Assembly: GCA_946402785.1 (NCBI GenBank)
Contig: CAMIXP010000053.1
Span: forward strand, 1 to 8,479
Direction: 5' to 3'
Source: an uncultured Caryophanales bacterium
GTDB taxonomy: Bacteria; Bacillota_I; Bacilli_A; RF39; UBA660
Length of the DNA stretch: 8,479 nt
Of this stretch, positions 1-6,164 are shown one piece after another. A program made the translations under genes and the position numbers. The notes beneath the pieces are model-generated. The model had not been told where the DNA came from. It did no database searches and saw only the letters and a list, made by a program, of their open reading frames with translations. Within the stretch, counting starts at the first letter, position 1, and each line of letters begins with the position of its first letter.

Positions 1-3000
1 TTCATCAATGAAGACAGAGATTTGATCTGTTAGACCTCTTTCTTTATGCATGGTATCTTCTGCTTGATCATGAACAACTTCTGGATTATCTTTAACAGGT
101 TCTTTCTCACTTGTTAGAGAAATATCCATGTATACAACTTCATATGGAGAAGTTGAATTATTAGCATTCAAGTCAATTGCTTGAACATCTTCTACAGCAA
201 TTGGGTAACATAAAGCACCCGCAACACGAACTCCTGCTCCAATAGGTTCTATATCGAAACGTTCAAATACATATTTTCTAGCATAGAACTCTGTTGGATT
301 ATTCTGATTACGATAAATCGTAAATACCTCTCTAGGTTTAATCGTGGAAATCGCATCATTATATGGGATTGGTCCAATTGCTTCATTCTTAATCGTTGAA
401 ACAGAATCATTATAAGGAATTGGTCCCATTGTCTTTTGAGGAGCATTTTCCTTTTCTCCTACAGCTTTATTGAAAATAGAATCATAATAATTCTTTAAGT
501 ATTCAACATATTCTTGGTCTGTTTCATAGATTCCTCTTTCACGAGGTTTCTTAAATTGCGTACCAGGAATAAACTCATCAGACTCAACAGGTGCTTCTTC
601 TACAATAGGAGGTTCTTCTTTAACCTTCTTCATATCCACTTTCTTAAATACAACATTATATGGATCTTCTGGATTTTTTTGACCTTCAAAGATATGTCTA
701 GCATCTCCATAAGAAATTTCATTTCCAGGTTCTCCATCCAAACGAACATCTTCACCGATTGGTTGAACTTGATGTTTATCTAAGACTGGTTTCTTAACGT
801 AATATTTATTATCTTCATCTACATAGATAGCCTCTTCTGATGATGTACTTTCCTCTTCTACAACAGGAGGATTTTCTCTTGTTTTGCCAAGATCAATCTT
901 TCTAAATACAACATCATATGGAGATACATCATTATTTTGATTTTCTACAATAGCACGAGCATCAGAAACAGATATTTCTCCACCAACAGCTCCATGTAAT
1001 CTAACTTCTTCTCCAATAGGTTCTACATCAAATCTTGCGAAAGCAGGTTTTCTAACATAGTATTTACCATCTTCATCAATAAAGATTGTTAATTGATCTT
1101 TTAAACCTCTTGCTCCTTCATAATCATCATAAGAAACAATTGGTGGATCTTCACGAACAGCCTCTCTCTTAACAAGATGTCTTTCACTTGGTCTAAATAA
1201 AACAGAATAAGGAGAAACTTCATTATTTTGATTTTCTACAATTCGACGAACATCTTCTGGATTAATTTCATAACCAGCAGTTCCATCTAATCTTACTTCT
1301 TCTCCAATAGGTTCTACATCGAATCTTGCAAAAGCAGGTTTTCTAACATAATAACGATTATCTTCATCAATAAATACTGTTAATTGATCCATTAAACCTC
1401 TAGGAGCAAATGGCTCATCAGTAATTGTTGATATCTCATCATTGTAAGGAATTGGTCCTAATCCTTCACGAACCATTTCTTTTTGTTTTGGATATCTTCT
1501 AATTTCTACAACATAAGGATCTTCTTCATTCGTTGAATTCGATAAGATATAATCAACATCTTCTCCAGAAATTTCATAGCAAGTATCATCTCCAAATACA
1601 ATTGGATCTCCTTCTTCTAATAAATTGAACTCTGCAATAATAGTTTCAGGAGCAAAGTATTTTCCAGGGAAACGAGCATCTTGATATAAAACAACTCTTC
1701 TTAAAGAATTAATCTTATCAATTTGTGCTTGTACAGCAGCTTCTTCATCAGCAGCTCTCTTCTCTAATACTTCTTTCATATCATCTGGAGTAGCTCCTGG
1801 TTGATAAGTTGCTTTTTCTTCCTTACCAGGAATCTTTTCAGGCATCTTTTGAGCATTCTTACGAATTCTCTCTAAAGATCCTTCTTTTACTAGTAATACT
1901 CTCTGTTTTCCTTTTAGTTTGACTTCTGTCTCAATTCCATATAAAGCTTCTACTAATTTCAAAACAGATTTATCTTCATTTTCTTTCTTCATACGAGCAA
2001 GTTCTTCTAATACTTCACGACGTACCGTACGAATTCTTCTCTTTTGTTCAGGAGTTCTATCCTTGGCAGGAATTGCAATAATGTCTCCTAAACCTTTCTT
2101 CTCTAAAATAGCATTAACTAATTTTCTACTTCTAAAGTTATCAGATAATTCTCGATATTCGAAAGCAGAGATTCCTAATTCTTTAGCCATCTCAAAGTCT
2201 TTACGAATCTTATCTCTCTTCTTAGTAAGTTTCTTCAAATCAGCAATTTGTCGATCAATAATCTCATGAATGGAATAAGAATCAGCATTTTCTCCTTGTT
2301 TCTCATTCATTATCTCACGAACTCTTTCATCGAAATCTTGAACATCCATAGCACCGTCAACAAGTTCTGTTTGATCTTTCAATAATTGTTTCATACGATC
2401 ATAAGACTCATCATATGCTTTCATATTTGCTAAGATTCCATCTTTTACTACTTGAATTTGTTCTTCTACATCTCCTAATGCTTTTTCAAAAGGAGTATAA
2501 TCTCTCGTAGATTCATCTACTAAACTATCTAATAAATCAGAGATTTCTTCCATTCTAGTAGATAATCTAGAAAGTTCTTCAGGATTATTGGTATTACGAA
2601 CTAATTGTCTTAATACCATTAATTCTTCATGAATATTTTGTAAATATTCTTTTTGATGAGAACCATGTAACATATATTCTCTTAATTCTTCATCAGATAA
2701 TCTTTTGGTTGTTACATGATATACAACATAATGACTGGTTTGAGTTTCACTGATACCTTCATTATCAGATGCTCCTTCATAACCAATCTCATATTCATTT
2801 TCATTTTCAATAGCTACACCATTTTTACGAGCTTCTTCTAAGATTCTTCTTCTTTGCTCTTCTGGTGTCACTTTTAATCCATCAAGTACCCAGTCTCCTT
2901 CAAATACTTGTTCACGATTTAATAGGAATGGTACTTGTTTTTGATAAACTTTGGTTACAACAAAATGAGTGGTTTGTGTTTCACTAATTCCATTATTGTC

Positions 3001-3213
3001 AGATGCTCCTTCATAACCAATTTCATAAGAAGCATTCTCATCAACAGGAATTCCTATTTCTTTCATCAAATCAAAAATAGATTGTCTTTGTTGTGCTGGA
3101 GTCATGTGTCCATCTAAAGGCATATCTCCTTCAAAAACAATATCTCTTGCAGTTTCTGTTTCATAAATAATATCGTTCACTATATCCACCACCAATCTAT
3201 TTGCTTTCTTCAT
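1..3213 (-). CDS. Giant modular repeat protein, cytoplasmic-looking, novel (3' end outside window)
   Basis: The frame is open without a stop from 3213 to the left edge: 1071 codons, C-terminus missing. The N-terminus (MKKANRLVVDIVNDIIYETE) has no signal peptide or membrane helix, and none is seen later, so the protein should be cytoplasmic unless it is anchored beyond the edge. Architecture: two copies of a module of about 77 aa (about 26-91 and 103-168) holding FEGD, a helical TPxxQR segment and YEIGYEGASDN.GISETQT; a charged, mostly helical and likely coiled-coil region (about 172-510); then five copies of a roughly 55-aa module (about 518-571, 620-674, 717-771, 803-857, 975-1028) joined by acidic linkers. 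It is very rich in Glu, Lys and Arg. ATG 3213 overlaps the DUF1292 gene by 17 bases and follows an in-frame TGA three bases further upstream; TTG 3195, GTG 3192 and GTG 3189 are alternative starts, and no Shine-Dalgarno site is strong. I do not recognise the family; a structural, scaffold or cytoskeletal role is only a guess. Confidence 0.93.
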   Translation of the reverse strand, partial: MKKANRLVVDIVNDIIYETETARDIVFEGDMPLDGHMTPAQQRQSIFDLMKEIGIPVDENASYEIGYEGASDNNGISETQTTHFVVTKVYQKQVPFLLNREQVFEGDWVLDGLKVTPEEQRRRILEEARKNGVAIENENEYEIGYEGASDNEGISETQTSHYVVYHVTTKRLSDEELREYMLHGSHQKEYLQNIHEELMVLRQLVRNTNNPEELSRLSTRMEEISDLLDSLVDESTRDYTPFEKALGDVEEQIQVVKDGILANMKAYDESYDRMKQLLKDQTELVDGAMDVQDFDERVREIMNEKQGENADSYSIHEIIDRQIADLKKLTKKRDKIRKDFEMAKELGISAFEYRELSDNFRSRKLVNAILEKKGLGDIIAIPAKDRTPEQKRRIRTVRREVLEELARMKKENEDKSVLKLVEALYGIETEVKLKGKQRVLLVKEGSLERIRKNAQKMPEKIPGKEEKATYQPGATPDDMKEVLEKRAADEEAAVQAQIDKINSLRRVVLYQDARFPGKYFAPETIIAEFNLLEEGDPIVFGDDTCYEISGEDVDYILSNSTNEEDPYVVEIRRYPKQKEMVREGLGPIPYNDEISTITDEPFAPRGLMDQLTVFIDEDNRYYVRKPAFARFDVEPIGEEVRLDGTAGYEINPEDVRRIVENQNNEVSPYSVLFRPSERHLVKREAVREDPPIVSYDDYEGARGLKDQLTIFIDEDGKYYVRKPAFARFDVEPIGEEVRLHGAVGGEISVSDARAIVENQNNDVSPYDVVFRKIDLGKTRENPPVVEEESTSSEEAIYVDEDNKYYVKKPVLDKHQVQPIGEDVRLDGEPGNEISYGDARHIFEGQKNPEDPYNVVFKKVDMKKVKEEPPIVEEAPVESDEFIPGTQFKKPRERGIYETDQEYVEYLKNYYDSIFNKAVGEKENAPQKTMGPIPYNDSVSTIKNEAIGPIPYNDAISTIKPREVFTIYRNQNNPTEFYARKYVFERFDIEPIGAGVRVAGALCYPIAVEDVQAIDLNANNSTSPYEVVYMDISLTSEKEPVKDNPEVVHDQAEDTMHKERGLTDQISVFIDE
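130..291 (-). repeat. C-terminal module, copy 5 (diverged)
   Basis: Residues about 975-1028: EFYARKYVFERFDIEPIG, VRVAG, YPIAVEDVQAIDLNANN and SPYEVVYM. It starts 172 residues after copy 4, the gap being filled by a non-repeat insert and two GPIPYND motifs. Confidence 0.85.
340..426 (-). repeat. Tandem GPIPYND motif pair (51-bp period)
   Basis: Residues 930-941 and 947-958 read GPIPYNDSVSTI and GPIPYNDAISTI, 17 residues apart. The DNA copies are also similar. A third motif, GPIPYNDEISTI, lies at residues 586-597 (1423-1458). Confidence 0.9.
643..807 (-). repeat. C-terminal module, copy 4
   Basis: Residues about 803-857: KYYVKKPVLDKHQVQPIGED, VRLDG, NEISYGDARHIFEGQKN and DPYNVVFK. More diverged than copies 2 and 3, and 86 residues after copy 3. 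Confidence 0.9.
901..1065 (-). repeat. C-terminal module, copy 3
   Basis: Residues about 717-771: KYYVRKPAFARFDVEPIGEE, VRLHG, GEISVSDARAIVENQNN and SPYDVVFR. High DNA identity with copy 2, including the preceding linker, implies a recent duplication. Confidence 0.93.
1192..1356 (-). repeat. C-terminal module, copy 2
   Basis: Residues about 620-674: RYYVRKPAFARFDVEPIGEE, VRLDG, YEINPEDVRRIVENQNN and SPYSVLFR. It is nearly identical in its first half to copy 3, at a spacing of 97 residues (291 bp). Confidence 0.93.
1501..1662 (-). repeat. C-terminal module, copy 1 (divergent)
   Basis: Residues about 518-571. It keeps the layout KYF.P, EEGDPIVFGDDTCYEISGED, then EEDPYVVEI, but has lost the EPIGEEVRLDG wording. 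Identified by the shared order YEI..EDV, N..N and DPYVVxI. Confidence 0.7.
2710..2907 (-). repeat. N-terminal module, copy 2
   Basis: Residues about 103-168. It contains FEGDWVLDGLKVTPEEQRRR, then YEIGYEGASDNEGISETQT and SHYVVYHV. The core YEIGYEGASDN is identical to copy 1, and the DNA is also nearly identical across it. Confidence 0.88.
2941..3138 (-). repeat. N-terminal module, copy 1
   Basis: Residues about 26-91 of the giant protein. It contains FEGDMPLDGHMTPAQQR, a helix DLMKEIGIPV, then YEIGYEGASDNNGISETQT and THFVVTKVYQK. It aligns without large gaps to copy 2 at a spacing of 77-78 residues. Confidence 0.88.
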
Positions 3214-3469
3214 CAAATTTCATAAGAACTTGTCCAACCATTTCCAATTCTTTCTCATCCGTAATATCATGTAACTCTAACTTAGCACCAAAAGGATCAA
3301 AAGAAGAAACATAAATGTTCTTACGACCATTAGACGCAATCGAATGATCTGTGTACCCAACATAGGACTTCATTGTCTCTTCAGAATCAAAGGTAAATAA
3401 CACATCACACTCTACGGTTTTACCATCTTTTTCAAGTTGAATTTTCTCTTTTTCTAAATCAAATTCCAT
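3197..3469 (-). CDS. DUF1292 (YrzB-like) small acidic protein
   Basis: This is a 90-aa cytoplasmic protein without a signal peptide or membrane segment. The pattern CDVLFTFDSEETMKSYVGYTD, then IYVSSFDP, then an acidic segment ending in EKELEMVGQVLMKFDEES, matches the DUF1292 family seen in Bacillus YrzB (VLFTFENEE..KSYVLY...ASSF...EEWDMIEE). Its length is typical for the family. The family has no established biochemical function; in Bacillus it is usually found next to yrrK (ruvX) and yrzL, which are not here. Here it has its own promoter and terminator-bounded start. Its 3' end overlaps the beginning of the giant repeat protein by 17 bases, suggesting translational coupling and perhaps a shared role. 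Start choice rests on GGAGG before ATG 3469. Confidence 0.9.
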   Translation of the reverse strand: MEFDLEKEKIQLEKDGKTVECDVLFTFDSEETMKSYVGYTDHSIASNGRKNIYVSSFDPFGAKLELHDITDEKELEMVGQVLMKFDEESK

Positions 3470-3479
3470 ATCTTGTAAA

Positions 3480-3484
3480 CCTCC
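3480..3484 (-). promoter_or_regulatory. Strong ribosome binding site that sets the start at 3469
   Basis: GGAGG sits ten bases before the ATG at 3469. The longer in-frame reading from GTG at 3490 would place this site inside the coding sequence, so the ATG is preferred. Confidence 0.85.
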
Positions 3485-3519
3485 GTCCACTCACTCATTA
3501 TATACTACTTTAGTGTATC

Positions 3520-3528
3520 ATTATAACA
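3520..3528 (-). promoter_or_regulatory. Probable extended -10 promoter for the DUF1292/repeat-protein operon
   Basis: On the minus strand TGTTATAAT matches an extended -10 (TGnTATAAT) perfectly. It would start transcription near 3513, about 45 bases before the ATG at 3469. No good -35 lies at 16-18 bases: the conspicuous TTGACT is only nine bases away, so the extended -10 would have to compensate. A second TATAAT at 3497-3502 lacks a -35 partner. Confidence 0.6.
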
Positions 3529-3553
3529 AAAAAAAGTCAATGAACTTGACCCT
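3528..3553 (-). terminator. Rho-independent terminator of block B
   Basis: On the minus strand GTCAA, loop GTTCA, TTGAC is followed by eight T residues. The stem is only five strong base pairs, possibly extended by A-T pairs around a GG bulge. It begins two bases after the 201-aa gene stop. The opposite strand also ends in a T-run, but no gene is present on that strand. Confidence 0.75.
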
Positions 3554-3555
3554 TT

Positions 3556-4161
3556 TTAACTAGCAACTTCAATACGAATTTTATCTCCTGCTTTAATCTT
3601 ATCTGCATTCTTTACTCGGAAGTAATAAATAACCTCTTCTTTCTCTGTTTTACTAAGTTCTTCTCCCTCAATAACAGAGTAATTCATATCCGTAATTAAG
3701 TTCTCTCCTTGGTTGTTTTTTAGTACCTCAATTTCAACATTGGTATTGTTTGTAACAGCAATCGTATAATGAGCTCCCTCTGTATTTAAACGATTTCCAC
3801 GATAGTTCGTTACTTTTAAGATATATTCTTTTCCAACCAATGTCTCTAAGTCCATATCCAAATAACTTTGTGTCTCTTTCTCTACAATAGAAAATACGAT
3901 GTTACTTCTAACTCCCTTATCATCTTCTTTATGAGTAAATACCATTAATGCAAGCATAATCACAATCACAAATAGTATCGCAAATGCTGTATATAAGAAA
4001 CCATAAGAAGTAATAAATCTTCTAAATTTAATATTAAAAGGTTCTTCTTTTGGTAAAACACTCTTAATAACTTCTTTCTTTTCTTCTTTTACTTTTACTT
4101 CTTTCTTAACTACCTTTTTCTTAGGAGTTTCCTTCTTTTTTGTATTCTTCTTCTCTTCCAT
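3556..4161 (-). CDS. Bitopic protein with Lys/Glu-rich cytoplasmic tail and small extracellular domain
   Basis: This is a 201-aa protein. Residues 1-40 are dominated by Lys and Glu (KKKETPKKKVVKKEVKVKEE) and should be cytoplasmic and disordered. A single transmembrane helix follows at about 53-76, and residues 80-201 are extracytoplasmic. The outer part is beta-rich (YILKVTNYRGNRL, YTIAVTNNTNVEIEVLKN, EEVIYYFRVKNADKI) and ends in GDKIRIEVAS. This looks like a small Ig-like domain, broadly similar in plan to the 180-aa protein of block A, though I see no clear sequence identity between them. The ATG is preceded by AGAGAGG at good spacing and lies 15 bases after the stop of the 456-aa gene, so the two are co-transcribed. 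It ends just before a terminator. Function is unknown; the lysine-rich tail could bind a negatively charged cytoplasmic partner or the inner membrane surface (inference). Confidence 0.9.
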   Translation of the reverse strand: MEEKKNTKKKETPKKKVVKKEVKVKEEKKEVIKSVLPKEEPFNIKFRRFITSYGFLYTAFAILFVIVIMLALMVFTHKEDDKGVRSNIVFSIVEKETQSYLDMDLETLVGKEYILKVTNYRGNRLNTEGAHYTIAVTNNTNVEIEVLKNNQGENLITDMNYSVIEGEELSKTEKEEVIYYFRVKNADKIKAGDKIRIEVAS

Positions 4162-4176
4162 ATAAATCCTCTCTTT

Positions 4177-5547
4177 CTAACTCTCTAATCTTGTCTTTAT
4201 ATTTTCATACAAGTGATCAATTCCTTGTTTTTCTTCTTCTGATAAAGAAGAACGTAACACAGAAGAAGTAACATCTTCTTCTACTTTTACATCTTTCTTA
4301 ATCGTAGAATTTGCTTGAATGGTTCCTTGTATTTTCGTAACCATTTGATCCATAATTTTAAATGTTAAAACATCTTCTCTTGTATATTGTTTCTTCTTTT
4401 TATCTTTATTCTTAGAAGTATAAGAAATATCATACTTTTTACCATCTAATTCTAATGTCATCGTAAGAAGTAAATTATGAGAATCCTTATCTCCTTTAAT
4501 TGTACCAATCTCTGTATCATGTTGATCATAAACAATAATACTAATATTTTTCGAAGTTGATTTGTAATCAGCTTTGTACTTCACTACATTATTCAAAGAA
4601 TAATAATAGTGTCCTTGATTCATATCTCCTTCATAAGTATATATCTCTTTTTGATCATCTTTCAAGTAAATTACTTCATATTTAAATGGTTGAAAGAATG
4701 GCTTTGTCACATAAACATTAATCGTATAACTTTCATTTCCCTTTAAATACTTCTTCTTTTCATTTACTTTTAAAGTCTCAATATTGGGAACAAAAATAGA
4801 CGCAACTTGACTAGCTCTTGGATCTTTTTTAATATCTTTTAAAACACTCTTTAATAATTCTTTATAAGATTTATCCGTTACTTTATAAGAAATTTGTCCT
4901 GCTTTAACTGTTTCATTTCCTTTTAATGTCTCTACATCATATCCAGTTAAAACATCATCATTCAAATGATTCTTGATAGAATCCCTAATAAAATCATATA
5001 AATAATCAATATTCTCTACGGTAGTAACATCATCTGTATAAGATTCAAAATAAGTATTACCGCCATCATTGACATAATTATTTAATACATTTTGAATAAA
5101 AAAGTATTTCGTAGAATCAGAAATATAATATTGCCCATGGAAGATAACCTCTTCCCCTATTTTCTCATCAATCTCAGAATATACTCGATTCTTTTTACGA
5201 TCATGTTGAATCAAGTAAGTTGTATCCATCTGATTTAGATTTTGAAGTAAACGATTTTTCTTCGCAAATTCTATATCTTCTACACTCTTATTTTGATACT
5301 CTTCACTCGATAAATCAAAATGTACTTCCCCTTCTACTTGAAAAGAATCTCCTATTAAATAATCTGGTTGAATTGAAAAAATATGTTCCGTCTTTTCAAA
5401 AATCATATCGATCATATTACCAAATATAACTTGTTTCCGAGAAATATTAGAGTAATATACACCAAATACAATTAGAGAAATAGCAAAAGCAACGAATACT
5501 AAAAATAATAAAACTTTAAAGGCAGTTTTCAGTATCTTTTTGATCAC
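4177..5547 (-). CDS. Large membrane-anchored extracytoplasmic protein, function unknown
   Basis: This 456-aa protein starts at GTG with AGGAAG ten bases upstream. Residues 1-8 are basic, residues about 9-31 form one hydrophobic helix with no lipobox or clear signal-peptidase site, and the remaining 425 or so residues are polar and presumably outside the membrane. The body alternates short beta-like strands (YLIQHDRKKNRVYSEID, then FHGQYYISDSTKYFF, later KYEVIYLKDDQKEIYTYEGD and LTMTLELDGKKYDISYTS) with helical stretches. This pattern recalls lipid-binding or lipoprotein-like open beta sheets, but that is a guess. The C-terminal 50 residues are charged and probably helical. I do not recognise the family and see no catalytic motif. 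It is the first gene of block B, driven by the strong promoter just upstream, and lies 15 bases ahead of the 201-aa gene. The neighbouring transpeptidase suggests a cell-envelope role. Confidence 0.9.
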   Translation of the reverse strand: MIKKILKTAFKVLLFLVFVAFAISLIVFGVYYSNISRKQVIFGNMIDMIFEKTEHIFSIQPDYLIGDSFQVEGEVHFDLSSEEYQNKSVEDIEFAKKNRLLQNLNQMDTTYLIQHDRKKNRVYSEIDEKIGEEVIFHGQYYISDSTKYFFIQNVLNNYVNDGGNTYFESYTDDVTTVENIDYLYDFIRDSIKNHLNDDVLTGYDVETLKGNETVKAGQISYKVTDKSYKELLKSVLKDIKKDPRASQVASIFVPNIETLKVNEKKKYLKGNESYTINVYVTKPFFQPFKYEVIYLKDDQKEIYTYEGDMNQGHYYYSLNNVVKYKADYKSTSKNISIIVYDQHDTEIGTIKGDKDSHNLLLTMTLELDGKKYDISYTSKNKDKKKKQYTREDVLTFKIMDQMVTKIQGTIQANSTIKKDVKVEEDVTSSVLRSSLSEEEKQGIDHLYENIKTRLES

Positions 5548-5557
5548 GTATCCATCA

Positions 5558-5563
5558 CTTCCT
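5558..5563 (-). promoter_or_regulatory. Ribosome binding site that sets the GTG start at 5547
   Basis: AGGAAG lies ten bases before GTG. A nearby ATG (reading ATG GAT ACG TGA) runs straight into a stop, so it cannot be the start. This supports the GTG. The site is within a few bases of the predicted 5' end of the transcript. Confidence 0.75.
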
Positions 5564-5573
5564 ACTATAATTA

Positions 5574-5601
5574 ATTATATCAAAAAAGAGGTAGATGTCA
5601 A
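5574..5601 (-). promoter_or_regulatory. Sigma-A promoter for the 456-aa/201-aa gene pair
   Basis: On the minus strand there is a perfect -35 TTGACA (5601-5596), a 16-base spacer and a perfect -10 TATAAT (5579-5574). A TG sits one base before the -10, making an extended -10 (TGATATAAT). Transcription should start near 5567, giving a leader of only about 20 bases before the GTG start at 5547. The -35 lies inside the upstream terminator hairpin and the spacer contains its T-tract. Confidence 0.9.
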
Positions 5602-5615
5602 ACATCTACCCCTTT
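5582..5615 (-). terminator. Rho-independent terminator of the PBP operon
   Basis: Read on the minus strand, the arm AAAGGGGTAGATG (5615-5603) pairs with CATCTACCTCTTT (5597-5585). This is a 13-bp stem with a single G-U pair and a five-base loop, TTTGA. It runs into a T-tract just after the 180-aa gene stop. It closes block A. The loop and the first bases of the descending arm also form the -35 box of the next promoter. Confidence 0.93.
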
Positions 5616-5621
5616 GTTTTC

Positions 5622-6164
5622 TTATTTTTTAGAAGAAGCAATAATCCCAATTTTTCCTGTCAAAGGAGGAATCTCACTTGGTACAGCAACCCCACCTGGA
5701 ACAGGATTATATATAGCACTAATTTTAACAGAAGTTTCTTCTCCTGGTTCTAAAATTTTACCACTAATATCAGAAATACTAATCGTAAGAGGAGCAATCT
5801 TTTGAATCGTTTCTGCAGAACGAAAATCAGGACTTGCAAATAAACGAATAATAGAAGCAGGTACAGATCCTTCATTCTTCACAATCACTTCGTAATCTAC
5901 TTCATCATGTTCTTCAAACAAACGAAAATTCATATTGATAATACTTCCATCTTCTTCAATTTCAATCTTCCCAACAGGATCTTTTTCTCCTCCCTTTAAA
6001 GAAGATAACATTTTCACAGAAGTAAAACGTACATCAAAGGTTTCTTCATCTTTTTTATATCCTTCTAATTTCATCGATAAAAACATGAATCCAATTCCCA
6101 TAAAGATAATCGTTATACATAAAATAACAATAATCGCATTTTTCATTTTCTCTCTTTTTTTCAT
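5622..6164 (-). CDS. Small membrane-anchored protein with Ig-like extracellular domain, function unknown
   Basis: This is a 180-aa protein with a basic N-terminus (MKKREKMK), one transmembrane helix (about residues 9-30) and a beta-rich extracytoplasmic domain. The domain contains DYEVIVKNEGSVPASI and EPGEETSVKISAIY. Such motifs recur in small immunoglobulin-like folds (CARDB, DUF11 or TasA/camelysin-like), where an N.G.....A..I strand follows a YxVxVKN strand. The assignment rests on pattern only. The start is taken at 6164, whose ATG overlaps the TGA of the preceding gene (ATGA). AGGGG lies about ten bases upstream. The ATG at 6173 would leave almost no spacing to that Shine-Dalgarno site, and it also lies inside the upstream gene. 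The gene is followed directly by a strong terminator, so it is the last gene of the PBP transcription unit. It probably works at the cell envelope, but no enzymatic motif is visible. Confidence 0.85.
   Translation of the reverse strand: MKKREKMKNAIIVILCITIIFMGIGFMFLSMKLEGYKKDEETFDVRFTSVKMLSSLKGGEKDPVGKIEIEEDGSIINMNFRLFEEHDEVDYEVIVKNEGSVPASIIRLFASPDFRSAETIQKIAPLTISISDISGKILEPGEETSVKISAIYNPVPGGVAVPSEIPPLTGKIGIIASSKK

Noticed and set aside
514..783. Plus-strand open frame of 89 codons
   Set aside because: It is a Phe-rich shadow opposite module 4 of the repeat protein, with no independent support.
901..1401. Regular direct repeats as a possible CRISPR or satellite array
   Set aside because: The period is about 290 bp, the repeats are in frame and encode protein modules, and there are no spacer-sized unique units.
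1919..2269. Plus-strand open frame of 116 codons
   Set aside because: It lies wholly inside the giant minus-strand gene, opposite its helical region; the translation is Ser/Phe/Leu-rich as expected of an antisense shadow, and no ribosome binding site is evident.
1..3213. Mycoplasma terminal-organelle protein (EAGR box family)
   Set aside because: The repeats are not enriched in aromatic and glycine residues in the EAGR pattern, and the standard code argues against Mycoplasma.
3525..3550. TTGACT plus TATAAT as a classical -35/-10 pair
   Set aside because: The spacer is only nine bases, far too short; only the extended -10 part was kept.
6102..6134. Lipoprotein signal around Cys16 of the 180-aa protein
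   Set aside because: The residues before Cys (VIL) do not fit a lipobox, the Cys is in the middle of the hydrophobic helix, and hydrophobic sequence continues well past it.
6161..6163. Mycoplasma-type code with UGA read as Trp
   Set aside because: UGA ends the 288-aa gene exactly at an ATGA junction, and Trp is encoded by UGG throughout.
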